From Hymenopellis radicata (lineage: Eukaryota > Basidiomycota > Agaricomycetes > Agaricales > Physalacriaceae): 63,781 bases of DNA. The notes beneath the pieces are model-generated. The model ran no database searches and had not been told where the DNA came from. It worked only from the letters and a program-made list of their open reading frames with translations. A program made the translations under genes and the position numbers. Numbering within the stretch: position 1 is the first letter of the stretch; each line of letters begins with the position of its first letter. Below are positions 46,256 through 56,937 of this stretch, piece after piece. The stretch lies in contig JADNRX010000312.1 of the NCBI GenBank assembly GCA_015501595.1, positions 1 through 63,781 on the forward strand, in the 5' to 3' direction.

Positions 46256-47328
46256 TAGAGACCTCAACGACTCAAACCCGGGTCAGATCCGCGATCCATC
46301 ACGCGAGTACCCGTGGCCAAAAGTGCTGATCCGTGATCCTTATCTGATCCGACCCGCCACGGATTACGGATCAAGACGAGTCGGATCACCGAGATCCCCG
46401 AGCGAGTCGAGTACTCGAGTAAACTCGAGTAATTCACTGCCCAAATCTATTCATGCGCGACGAGTATCCCCGGGCAATGGCACGGGGACACTCAGTCGTG
46501 CATGATGCAGACTGGAGAGTGGTGGTGAGAGTGGATGAGGAGGTGGTGGTGGTGGAGATGGTGATGGTGTTGGTGGAGGTGGTGGTGTGGGTGGTGAAGG
46601 TGGTGGAGGTGGTGGTGTGGGTGGTGGAGGTGGTGGAGGTGATGGTGTGAGTGATGGTCTGTGCCATCCGCGACGGCGCACTCACCGTGTCACTGCGCCG
46701 CGGCCCGCCACCCCATCCGTCGTCCATCCATGGCGTCCGTCCATCGCGTCCGTCCATCGTCGTCTTCACCCCATCCCCGCTGTTGTCCCATCTCCGTCGT
46801 CGTCGTTATCCGGGTCGGCGCTGTCGTGAAAGTCGTCTGTTGCTGCTGGCGCAGAGACAGCAGCAGCGGGTCCGGCACGAAGCCAAGACCAAAATCCACA
46901 CCCCACAAGCTGCCTGACGGTCGTCAGAGCAGCAGTGGCGACGATCGTCGCTCACTGGGTGGTGGTGGTGGTGGCTGGAGAGAGAGACAACAGAGATCGA
47001 GCCAGCGATCAGACGCTGACGCGGCCTCTCGGCAATCGCCGGATCGTGAGAATCCATAAGAAATTCACGCGTACGGCTCATTTGGGCGAAGCAAGGGCCC
47101 GTTTGACTTGGTAAAAATTTGTAAATTAAGTTAAAATATATCTCTAAATATTCACGAGTCAACGCGAGTACTCGCGACGAGTACTCGCGCCTCCAGAGGC
47201 TGATCCGCGATCCATGTGCGATCCGACCCGTCACGGGTCTACGGATCAAACGGATCGGATCTCCGAGATGCCCGAGCGGATCGAGTATGGGTAAACCCGC
47301 GTGATCCGCTGACTCGTTGAGGTCTCTA
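46256..47328. mobile_element. hAT-like non-autonomous element inserted in gene B
   Basis: The 1073-bp element is flanked by the exact 8-bp duplication ATCGTTGG (46248-46255 and 47329-47336). Its terminal inverted repeats are TAGAGACCTCAACGASTCA at both ends. Subterminal zones repeat GATCCGCGATCC-like and CGAGTACTCG motifs in inverted order. Removing the element and one copy of the duplication rejoins the coding sequence exactly as STNDYPGG, matching STQDYPGE of gene C. The middle holds a GGT/GGA-rich microsatellite (about 46518-46655) and no transposase. hAT elements commonly make 8-bp duplications and start with TAGAG or CAGAG, which fits. Confidence 0.88.
46518..46655 (+). repeat. GGT/GGA-rich microsatellite
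   Basis: Imperfect GGTGGTGGAGGTGGT-type tract of about 140 bp inside the hAT-like element. Open frames over it are artefacts of the repeat. Confidence 0.85.
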
Positions 47329-48279
47329 ATCGTTGGTGGACTGATATGAAGCAAACGCCTGCCAGGAGAATAATTGATGACGTCGAGGCATGAACTCATA
47401 GCCGTTCGCGATGAGCCATAAGCCGATGGGGTATGACAACCTTCAACATTGTATTAGGCATACAACACGTCTTCATCAACAATAAAATACGTACCGAAAG
47501 TGCGCATACACATCCATATCCGCATTTGGAAATGATTCCATCATGAAGTATGCTAATGCACACGAACCGGATACGACCGCATGATTGTCGGACAGCACGG
47601 AACGGAATGGACCCGCCAGGTCACTCGCAAAGAAGGGGCGAACCATTAGGTCGAACGGATTATGAATCGCGAGATAGTCCGTAACAACTTGTCGGGTCTG
47701 CCGTGAACAAGTGGAGAATTTGTGAATGTCGACCAACTCCAACATGGGCAGTAGGACGCCCGCCACCACATCATACCTAGTATGACAACCCATAAGCTAA
47801 GAAAAACACAGACCGACAATGAGAAACCGACCAGAAACCCAAATCATATTCGCCTGCCCTTCCCGAGCCCTCATACTGAGCGACGGACTCATCAAGCACG
47901 AAGCTCCGCAAACGTTTATGTGATGATGTGACAATGGAAGAATTTGAACGGGGTGCGGCTACCGATCTAGCCTTACGATGGTGAAGGTGGGAATTAGGCA
48001 TGAAAACTGACCCATCCTTCGCATACCCGCTCCTTTATCGTTTCCCATCCTATGAGACTGAGCCTCGTCATCTGTGGCGTAAATGCTATGCAACTGAATG
48101 AAAAGCAGATCAACTTCGATGAAATGTGAGATTCATTTATACACGGATGATATAGACGCCAAGTTGATTTAGACCAGTCATGCATATAAGACTCTTCGAT
48201 AATCACCAGCGGCTCCCATAAAAAAAGAAATAAATACTGATGAACAATCCCCTACCGTAACTCCTACCATTTGTGTTGT

Positions 48280-48307
48280 CCCCCCCCCCCCCCCCCCCCC
48301 CCCCCCC
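48280..48307. repeat. Poly-C run of 28 bases
   Basis: An uninterrupted run of 28 C (poly-G on the other strand) lies between the divergent genes B and D1. The length is doubtful, because such runs are hard to sequence. Confidence 0.9.
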
Positions 48308-48441
48308 ATCACTCTCATAGTGAAATAGACGCCGACGACTGCTGTAGCCAATCATCCCCCCACTAGACTGACGCCGAAATAGCTTTTCGATGCTAATAAG
48401 AGACAGAATGTCAGGAGATGAAAGATGATATATAGCTCTAG

Positions 48442-48534
48442 CCCGCTGCTGATGAACCAATACTGTAAAAAAAGGTCAGAGGGTAATGCGTGAGAAAAAG
48501 AGAAACATAACGTAGCCCGCTGCTGATGAACCAA
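48442..48534 (+). repeat. Paired 19-mer upstream of gene B
   Basis: CCCGCTGCTGATGAACCAA occurs at 48442-48460 and again at 48516-48534, 440-530 bp upstream of gene B's ATG. The same 19-mer occurs twice upstream of gene C. It may be a shared promoter module or a leftover of the ancestral duplication. Confidence 0.7.
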
Positions 48535-48759
48535 TATCGAAAGAAAAGGTTAGAAGATAATACACCAGAAACAGGGTGGCACGCCATACATACCAACGCC
48601 ACACCCAGCGCGGATCTCCAGCAACTTAAAAGTGTGACGCCTGTTCGTTAAAAATCCAGAATCAAATTACTTTCCATCTTTCTTATCATCATCACTCGCT
48701 CCCTTCCCTTCACGCCCTCTCCCCCATCTCCACTCCATCTATTCTCCTACCACTCTCAA

Positions 48760-50413
48760 ATGTCGAAACCTAACACCCGCGCCAGCGGAAGTGCCCTTGG
48801 AAAAAACAAGGCGGCCGAAGAGTATGCTTTCCTCACCATCACCTATGCCGATCAACCTAACAACTCATCTGTAGACTTAACACTGCTGCCGCGAAAAAAC
48901 AGCATCTCGAAGCGTAGGCACATCTTAATCCTATAGACGTCCAGTGCTCATATATGTTGATCGTAGCGCTCGAGAGGAAACACTCACCCCAGGTAGACCA
49001 CAGTACGCACTACATTTCTCGATTCGAATAACACTAACGCGCTTCAGAACGCCGACTCCGCTCTCCACCTTTTTTTTATATATCGCTCGACAGATCCCGT
49101 TCCCCCGGTCGTAAGCAGCGGTGCAACGACCTACGCGCCTACCGAAGGTCATCCAGAAGTGGGGCCAGCGAGTATGGACCCACTTACAGGAGACCCGTCG
49201 GAAACATCTATCGAGAAGCATCCCGACAACAAGGTCGTTCCTTCCCATGATGACCACTCGTCACAATCTAGGTAATTGATGCCATTCGATCCCCATAGCT
49301 GAATGCTTACCACTTTCATCAGCCTATTCCAACCCTCATCCCTTAAAGTTCTCACACGAGTTCGCGAAACGGGCCTCGAATTCATGGGAGCACAAAAGGC
49401 GATCCCTTGCTTTGAGCCATACCGTGTCCTGCAGAGTCGGCCCGATAAAATTCTGTATGCTATTCTCGTATGTGTATGATCACTTACCCAATAACCCGAC
49501 AGACGAATATTGAACCTGACTATGACTGCCGAAGGCCATAACCTCCATAGTCTCTTCACCGCAGACCCTAACCAGTTCATGAAGATCGCCCTGTTTCCAG
49601 GTGCAGCATCGTACAGGATTGTACCCGTGGTCACAGGCGTTCCCATTGCCTTTACTGACTACGACGCCGCTTTCTGGTTCATTGGACGAGTCGTAAAATC
49701 AGAGCTCTTCGATCCTGATGGAACACGATACGCCCGAACATTATGGATTCAGCCCATCCTTCGATTCCTACCACGAATGGCGGCCGTGGCCTCAGCTATT
49801 CTTGGATATGGCAAGCCGCTCTTTCAAATAGGCCACCAGGGCTTACGCATGACCACTGCACAAAAGCCCAAGGAAGGTACGTGTTACGTATTCTTTCATG
49901 ACTCTAACTTCGTTAACGTAGCCTTGTAGGCAAACATGGGCCGGGCTGCCGAGAGGCGGTCATGAACGGCGTTACTCATGGAGACGGTAAGACATCTGGC
50001 ACGGTTCATCCAAACATATAACTAATCGCTACCACAGTGCCGCGAAAACACTCTGAAGATGTGCCCTGTTTCGATGGCAGAGACGGCTTCGATCTCTGGC
50101 GCTACTTTGAGTGTGCTACACTTCATGCTGAGTACGAGGAAGGCGACATCGTTCTTGCTGCATTTGCGTTCAATGCCTTTCATGATCCATCCCCGTTCCC
50201 AACATGATGGGCCCAGAACGTGTTGGCTTGAATATTCTGTTTTCGATTTTAGTCGAGCGACCGACGCCTGCGGATGCCAACGCTACCAACGAACCCTTGG
50301 AGGCGTCCCTCAAGAATGAGACTCCTCTATACGTTAGTTCGGTTACATCGGTGTCGGACAACGCAATCGAGCCGAAGGACAACATATTGCTGAAGCGAGG
50401 CCCGATGATGTGA
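48760..50413 (+). pseudogene. Hypothetical protein D1 (tandem paralogue of D2), late frame break
   Basis: The ATG at 48760 starts MSKPNTRASGSALGKNKAAE, joined by an intron to LNTAAAKKQHLEA. A later exon encodes a disordered stretch (PPVVSSGATTYAPTEGHPEV), and then follows the folded part: LKVLTRVRETGLEFMGAQKA, CFEPYRVLQSRPDKIL, LTMTAEGHNLHSLFTADPNQ, FIGRVVKSELFDPDGTRYAR and TLWIQPILRFLPRMAAVASA. A further exon has CFDGRDGFDLWRYFECATLH and EYEEGDIVLLAFAFNAFHD. The last exon (MGPERVGLNILFSILVERP) is in a different frame from about 50200 on, judged by comparison with D2. No known domain was recognised. It is divergent from gene B, with a 760-bp shared upstream region. Confidence 0.55.
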
Positions 50414-50645
50414 CCATCCCGCCTGCATCTGTATACTATTAACTGTATCACCACCATTATGTATGACCTTGTACAAAATATGATAACGCCTTCTTCTATG
50501 CTATTATAATTGTTATAACCAGCACGACGCGCATACCGCTAGCCGAAACGTATCCGAAACCAGAAGTCGGACCGATCGGCCTAAACGGCACACATGAACA
50601 TAATCGATACTTACGAATAATCCTGACACTCCATATCTTCTCCCC

Positions 50646-51770
50646 ATGGCATCAAATGATGAGAACACAGACGACCATCACAGAGCCTCCTTCAATGCCC
50701 GGGGATTAAGGTGTGCACTTGCCGCCCACGAAATAATACTGTTCAATCATGATCTCACGTATAGGGCGACATTTCAACCCCCTCGATTGCCAAAACTATG
50801 TGTACACCCATCGACTACATACTTGCCAACTTGGGCCGTGCATACCACTTTCTCGAATAATGAATGTGCCGCACTGTATCACTATATTCTTACATAACGC
50901 CAAAAAATAGCTCTGACAGCCTCTCACAGTCGTATCTTAAACATCGCTACCAAAGCTTACGGCCACAACCTCACAAGCATATTTACTGCAAATCCTACAA
51001 GCTACCATGCATCGAATTCCCCCCAATCCACAGTACGACGCGTACAGAAACGTGGGTCCCCGCACAACTTTGACGCCGTGTTCTTCACTGTCGGGCGGGT
51101 CACGTCGTCCAATCTGCAACAGGAAGTGCTCGGTCACTCTATATGCTTGCAACCTGTCGAACGTTGCCTACATAGAATGATTTCTGTAATCGGAACCGTC
51201 CTAGGATTCAGGCGACCCACATTTACAATAACAAACGACGGCTTCTGCATGTCTACGTCGCCCCCTGAAATCGTTGGTCCGCACTTTTGTCTGCATCTGA
51301 GATCCCTATATAACAAATACACAGACAATTGTCCTTCCATCTTGTGGACCGAAATGAATGGAGTTACCCACGGACCATGCACGCCTCCCCTTACCTATTA
51401 TATACCATCCTAACATAAATTAACACCAGCGCCGCGACCACACGATAAGATCGTTCCCATTTTCGATGGACAACGCTCCTTCTCCCTAACTGACTACAAT
51501 GCTCTTCCGTTCCTGAATACCGATCTTCAGCTAAACGATGTGGCACTAGTCGCCTTCTCGTTATCAGGTCAACGCGACCCGAAGCTGAATCCCCTCGCCG
51601 CCAATGCAGAAATTGTTCGCTTACACGTCCTTTTCGCCATTCTCTTGTCACGTCCAAACGACACTGACCATGCACCTTGGACTGAGGCGCCTCAATGGAT
51701 GACAGATGAGGGTGCGCTTTCGGTCAAAACGGCAATCATAAAGAGAAAAGGAAACGTCCGAAGTGTATAG
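50646..51770 (+). CDS. Hypothetical protein D2 (tandem paralogue of D1)
   Basis: Shares with D1 the blocks SRILNIATKAYGHNLTSIFT, DAVFFTVGRVTSSNLQQEVL, RCLHRMISVIGTVLGFRRP and, in the last exon, FDGQRSFSLTDYNALPFLNT, ALVAFSLSGQRDP and EIVRLHVLFAILLSRP. Several introns are needed to join frames between 50880 and 51440 and were not fixed one by one. The N-terminus (MASNDENTDDHHRASF from 50646) is uncertain. The pair is a tandem duplication lying between NTase-like genes B and C. Family and function are unknown; the C-terminal block is better preserved here than in D1. Confidence 0.5.
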
Positions 51771-52099
51771 CTAAGCTAGAACAAGTAGGAGCGTGGATTA
51801 AAGGTAGTACATTGCAGACATCTCAATATTGTATATAGCGCTGCCTGGCGATACATTGTAGTGCCCGCCTAGACCCCGCCCCGACTATGGCTCGCATTCG
51901 TTCATTATCACACTTTGACGGCACAGCCCATTCACGATCATGATTCCAGATCATACATAAAACGCACAGGCATGATGGGTAGCAAAAGTGAAAGTAGACA
52001 AGAAAGACAATATATCACATTCAATATCATATAAGTACAAGGTTGAAGCGTGTCACACCATATATCGTACACAGGCCATTTACCTAATTTTCCTATCTC

Positions 52100-53721
52100 C
52101 TAGTAACGCCCACCCGCCTCTTCACTATCAGTAATCCTTCTCTGCGGCGCAGGGAGGATGGCTTTGAGAATCCGTAATAAGCCGAGGTCCTTCAACCTCT
52201 GACCGACAAAAGGGCATACCATTCGGGAAGGCCGTGTGACGTATCGATAGCAGTCCTCCGAATGGTGATGCATTCTTATATCCGTGCCCAGCCGACGAAC
52301 ATCCGCGGCGGAAATGCCCATGTCGTCGAGGGCCTTCATCGTCTTCCGGATTTTATAGTCAGTCCTGCCAATAAGGTTACCCGCCTGCTTGAAAGATGGA
52401 TACATGACAGCTCACCACCACGTAGGCGCGAATCGAATCCAAGCCGACATTCCAGGCCCCGTGCACCAAGAACGAGACATGCCTTGATAACGCACATGAC
52501 TGCGCTCCATACACTGCATCAAGCTCGACGTAGGCCCTACCGTCAAACTCCAACTATGCCCACCGAAAACACCAGGCTCTGCATGTGGGCCGCTATGTCC
52601 ATGGACCCAACACGTCTTACTGCTCAAGACACGAAATGCGCCGGGGTAGATGGCCGATGCCAACTCCTGATCACGCGCGTCTGCTAGAGGCCAACCGCGT
52701 TTGATGTACTTTTGTCGGGCGGCAATCTCCCGAGATGTTGTCATGTAGCTGCCGATATTGACATGTCGCACAAAGTTCGCCTTGGGGTAGAACGAGATGC
52801 CGTGGGTGCCACTGACAATGTTCATCACAACAGCTACGGCATATAAGATGTGTGTCGACGTAAGAAAACTTGGCAGCTCAACTAGAATGAAAGGCAAGTA
52901 CTGCGTCAACGACGCCATGCGTCACCGCAATGATCTGTGCGACCTTTCCATCAGCATTGATGAAGTCGAATACATCCAAAATGCTTGGCGACATGTAGAC
53001 GCTGTCTTCACCCGGATAGTCCTGGGTAGACGTATACGCAGCGAAGGCGGGCCATGAAAACAATTGGTAGCCCCGAGGTACAAACGAATAGCCGTGGTTG
53101 ATAAACCATGAACCAATACGGTGTACGGAACTCGGACAATACGATAAGCGTAGAAAAATGATATTGAGGGTGACGGACGTACCCAAAGCGGGCGTACACA
53201 TCAAGATCAGCATCTGGAAATGGTTCCATCATGAAATACGCTAAAGCACACGATCCTGAGACGACAGCGTGATTATTGGACAGCATGGCACGAAATGGTC
53301 CACCCAAGTCTGACGGGAGAAATGGACGAATCATTATGTCGAATGGGTTGTGACGTCTCAGATAGTCATCCACGACTGCGCGAGCTTGTTGCGAACACGT
53401 TGAGAATTTGTAAACGTCGTGTAAGGCCAACATTGGAAGAAGAATGCAGCCTACGACGTCGTACCTGTGACACCGCATAAGCAAAAAAAACAAAAAAAAA
53501 AATTGATAGATCACGAAATAAGATACATACCAAAAACCCAGATCATAACCACCCGCTCGGCCTGATCCCTCATACTGGACGATATCTCTATCGCATTCCG
53601 AGGGGCCATCCGCTCGCAACTCATAGCACAAAGAGACGATGTTTGATGAACTTGGATAGGATAGACTTGGCTGGGATGCGGCTAAGGGGAACGCCTTGCG
53701 ATGGAAGGGTGAATGAGGCAT
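52100..53721 (-). pseudogene. NTase-like family protein C, one in-frame TGA
   Basis: The ATG at 53721 starts MPHSPFHRKAFPLAAS, QYEGSGRAGGYDLGFW. Next exons give YDVVGCILLPMLALHDVYKF, HNPFDIMIRPFLPSDLGGPF, AVVSGSCALAYFMMEPFPDA, DLDVYARFGY, IGSWFINHGYSFVPRGYQLF, AYTSTQDYPGEDSVYMSPSI and FINADGKVAQIIAVTHGVVD. After an intron comes VVMNIVSGTHGISFYPKANF, KTCWVHGHSGPHAEPGVFGG, SAWIRFAPTWW. A TGA (52414-52412) stands where gene B has TAC. The same frame continues as SFKQAGNLIGRTDYKIRKTM to KDLGLLRILKAILP and a stop at 52100. The rest is intact, so it may make a protein lacking about 105 residues. The GS and DLDV motifs point to a nucleotidyltransferase-like fold (tentative). Confidence 0.7.
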
Positions 53722-54047
53722 CGAAATTCATGTCGTAATCTATCATTGGCGACTTTTATCATCCGAAATGTTAGGAGGCTACACATATCATGTCTGGCCT
53801 ACTTCTATACATCTAAATGGCAAACATGTCAGCTGCGTTAAGGTCTAGGCTGCTTCATTACCCACCCAACCACCACTTTCCGTAAGACCTACAGCAAATC
53901 ATTAGCAGCGGACGCTCGAATAAAAAATGTTACCCACCGACGACAGCCAGCGGGTGAACTTGCTTTCCATGTTCCTCTCACAAGCAAGTATTCTCATCCC
54001 TTAACAATGTGTATTCCCGAGAAGCCGATCCCAAGCAAATCTATCCC

Positions 54048-54106
54048 CCCGCTGCTGATGAACCAAGAACCTATGCAATGGTGTCCACCCGCTGCTGATG
54101 AACCAA
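54048..54106 (+). repeat. Paired 19-mer upstream of gene C
   Basis: CCCGCTGCTGATGAACCAA at 54048-54066 and 54088-54106, 327-385 bp upstream of gene C's ATG. Identical to the pair upstream of gene B, although the spacing between members differs (40 bp here, 74 bp there). Confidence 0.75.
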
Positions 54107-54154
54107 GGAACAAAGAACCAAAATTAGCTCGAAAACGAATGACTGCCTCTTGGC

Positions 54155-54200
54155 TCGGTTTCAGCAAAAGGATGACATCAGTTGTCAAATTCTGCCCAAC
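54155..54200 (+). repeat. Dispersed short repeat, copy 3 (core only)
   Basis: Core GTTTCAGCAAAAGGATGACA followed by TCAGTTGTCAAATTCTGCCC, shared with 26819-26905 and the reverse complement of 35785-35870. Confidence 0.6.
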
Positions 54201-54895
54201 CGGAGATCAACACAGGCACGGGGTGACCGCGCACGGGCCTGACGGCTGAGGTCGATACACGTGGTTAGACAAATTGCCGGAAAAAAAAACCGGTTTGTGA
54301 CTTGCCGCTAGCCGGCCTACCTCCAATCATCGATGTGTATAGAGTCTGTCGATTAAGGTAGGGTCTGTACCGTGCTTGTCGTTATTACATAAGTCAACCT
54401 AATCCGGCGACGCGCATTTTTGCTTCCACCCACCATTGCCTCGCGTCTACACTACCTGTCCCACTCTCTCCTCCTTTAATTCGACTTTAATACATTCCTT
54501 TATATACTACCACCGTCTCCAAATGACGCCACCATCCTCCGACCGTCTTTCCAAGAATTTTCCTTCCCGGTATCTTTGAGCGGTTCATCTGACGAGCCGT
54601 ACGATGTTCACCGTGGTATGTCAATCGAGACAAAGCTGCTGGCTTGTCAAACAATGCACGAGTCAATGTGTTAAACATCAATTTGATTTGAGCATCGTAC
54701 TACTCGTCGTTTATACATGACAGAAATGTTATAGATGAAACAAATAAATATGGTATATACGAGAAGGCCATACAAAATTTAAGAGTGCTCGCCTCTTAAA
54801 CGGCAAGGCGATGTGAGATCCTTGGGCTTAATGGCGACACGCTTAGCGTGGATGGCGGCAAGATTGATGATTTCGAAGAGGGAGACGCGATACGC

Positions 54896-55605
54896 TCACG
54901 GCGAAGCGGAGATCAGCCTGCAGTAGATGCACATCGTGCGCAACCGCCCCGACTCTGGCGAAGCCTGCACACTCCGGTCGAAATTCGTAACGAAAACATG
55001 CCACGCCACCGTGAGCGCGTTCCCGGAAGGCATCTGCGGCAACTCATTCCAGCTCCCCACGAAGCTTCTCATATCATTCAGCTCCATAAGCACCTTGTGC
55101 GCAACGCGTCTGCTCTTCATCGACCAATGCCACATGTACCCAAGCAAAAACGGCATCCTGCCGCACGGGTGAGCAGAGAGCGACCAAAGTGGTGGAGAGC
55201 GCATTGAATACTGTCGAATAGGCGTCCGTTAAGCGCTTCGAGGAGAGCACTAGGGCTGTCAACCTCGTCTTTGAAGAGGAGATGGAGTTCCTCGGAGATG
55301 GCGAGAACGAAGTGGTACGCGCCGTATTTCTCGACTGGCCACTCCTCCGGCGTCACTGTGCGCGGCTGGTCGATGATCGAATAAGCGAGAAGAGAACAGA
55401 GCGCGGTGATGAGCCCATTGCCAAAGAGGTAGTTGCGCAGCTTGGGGCGGATCACACAGATAGCCCCGATTCCGCGCATGTTCGCGAGCAACCTGTCGGG
55501 CAGGGATGAGAAGGTTGGGTTCTCCACGTCGCTAACGGCGGCATTTAGGTGATTCAAGCCCGTGCGGAAGACAGAACGCGGTATGGAGGCAACGGCCTCC
55601 GTCAA
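54896..55605 (-). CDS. Hypothetical protein, possibly frame-broken
   Basis: The first frame (55605-55117) reads VASIPRSVFRTGLNHLNAAV, LRNYLFGNGLITALCSLLAY, RTVTPEEWPVEKYGAYHFVL and LHLLFKDEVDSPSALLEALN. It then changes to another frame (about 55150-54896) with LLGYMWHWSMKSRRVAHKVL, NDMRSFVGSWNELPQMPSGN and ALTVAWHVFVTNFDRS, ending MCIYCRLISASP. The even coding character suggests one gene, but the junction near 55150 could be an intron or a one-base shift. More exons may lie upstream (55606-56070). I do not recognise the family. The CIYC at the end is too little to call a zinc finger. Confidence 0.45.
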
Positions 55606-56070
55606 CGGGCCGTAGAGTGGGTGACGAACTGTAAAGTCCTAGGCAATCTCACGGAGACGTTGGAAGGGCAGCTTGCGAATGAGAAGCTCCGTCGAGTTTC
55701 GGTACCTCTGGATTTCACGAAGGGCGACGGTCCTGAAGCGATGAAGGTTCTTGACACCACCAGCGGCGACCTAGAGAACAAAGGCGTCAGCAATATCGGA
55801 GAAGGGAAAGTCAATGGGAGCGTACGGCAGTCTTGGAAGCGGCAGACTTGGCAGTGAGCTGTTTACGAGGAGCTTTCCTAAGACACCGTCAGTGACAAGC
55901 AAGGGTCAAGGCAAGGTTGCGTACCTCCAGTAGATTTACAAGCGGTTTGCTTGGTGCAGACTTCGGTAGAACTGATCCTGCAAGCCCAGCATCGTCCGTC
56001 CGTCATCCACATTTCGCTGCGCATACGCATCCTTGTGGGCCTCGAAGTCGGCACGGAGCGAAACAAACAG

Positions 56071-56937
56071 CTATAGTTGCTCCAAGTCTATTAGAGCCGT
56101 TTCCGTCTCAGTAGAAGACAGCAGCTGCCAGCGGGGAAAAGAAGGCGTTCAGCCGGGGGAGTGACCCGAGCATGAACAACCAGCCAACTTGTAAGACGTA
56201 CATGTCGGCGGCGCTGTGAGTGGCGTGTCTGTCACCAGCAGGTCACCAGGGATGGAGACAAGATTCGACCGTGGCTGGCGGCAGGCATGGATATATTGGG
56301 TTGACTTATGTAATAAGCCCAATCACGGTACATACCCCACCTTAAACGCCAGACTAGTTTGAGACTTCATCGGCAGGATCCATCACTTGAAGTACAACAT
56401 TCCGCCATACCGCCACCGACGTTGTCGGCGCTACGTGAGTTGCCATCAGCACAGGTTGCTCGAATGACGTGAAGAAGATGGCATACGACGAGGACGCTGT
56501 CTTTCAGCAGCTTTCAGCCTGAGCCCAAGGTGACTGAAGGGCGAGTAAGATGGAGGAGGCATACTAGTATGAGAGGAGTGAACTGAGGCTCACACTTTAC
56601 ATCGGAGCCGTTTTATCCTGTACGTCCATTATGTGGCTCGGGATTGGAATGGTGGCAGTGGCAGTGTTTCCTACGACTTACCAGCGGACAATGGAGAGAA
56701 AGTGGGGAATAGAGATCGGAGAGACAATAGAAAAATGCAGAACGCACAGCATCGATTATGTTCCGAAGAGCAGTTACATATGATGATGACCGGTCAGAAT
56801 GCTTGCGATTGTGTGGCCAAGCCAACGCGCGAGAACGCCGGAGTCTATTTGACGAAAGCTATAATGGCGGAAAGGAACGCGCTCGAAAGAATTCCTATGT
56901 TAAGATATATATGATACATAATCCACTATACAAAGTT
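56071..56937. other. Stretch without a supported gene
   Basis: No convincing frame. The right end (56880-56937) is part of the inverted flank shared with the 62.2-62.4 kb region. Confidence 0.35.

Larger units (their letters stand above)
45397..48001 (-). pseudogene. NTase-like family protein B, split by a transposon
   Basis: The N-terminal exon from ATG 48001 (MPNSHLHHRKARSVAA, QYEGSGRAGEYDLGFW) is joined by an intron to YDVVAGVLLPMLELVDIHKF and HNPFDLMVRPFFASDL. Next come AVVSGSCALAYFMMESFPNA, DMDVYAHFRY and, in a third exon, FSWQAFASYQSTND. There the 1073-bp element interrupts. The frame resumes at YPGGNNIYLSASIIDVFDF and later FVRHVNIGSYRTTAREVDAR, VLSSKTCWIHGHSGPHAEPG, YQGMSRCWCVGPGIAAWI and RTHHHTENCYNYV. 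Besides the insertion, a base is missing from a run of four C (46177-46180), and the C-terminus shifts frame near 45410. The gene is dead as written. Its partner C shows the uninterrupted form. Confidence 0.8.
53722..54895. other. Upstream region of gene C, no gene seen
   Basis: Contains the paired 19-mer (54048-54106) and dispersed repeat copy 3 (54155-54200). Frames are short and unconvincing. Confidence 0.45.

Noticed and set aside
46067..46267. Separate small gene of 66 codons
   Set aside because: It is gene B read in the frame shifted by the missing base at 46177-46180, ending inside the transposon junction.
46600..47060. Long overlapping plus- and minus-strand frames rich in His, Ser, Gly and Arg
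   Set aside because: They arise from the GGT/GGA microsatellite and GC-rich middle of the hAT-like element; frames in all phases are open and none has a motif.
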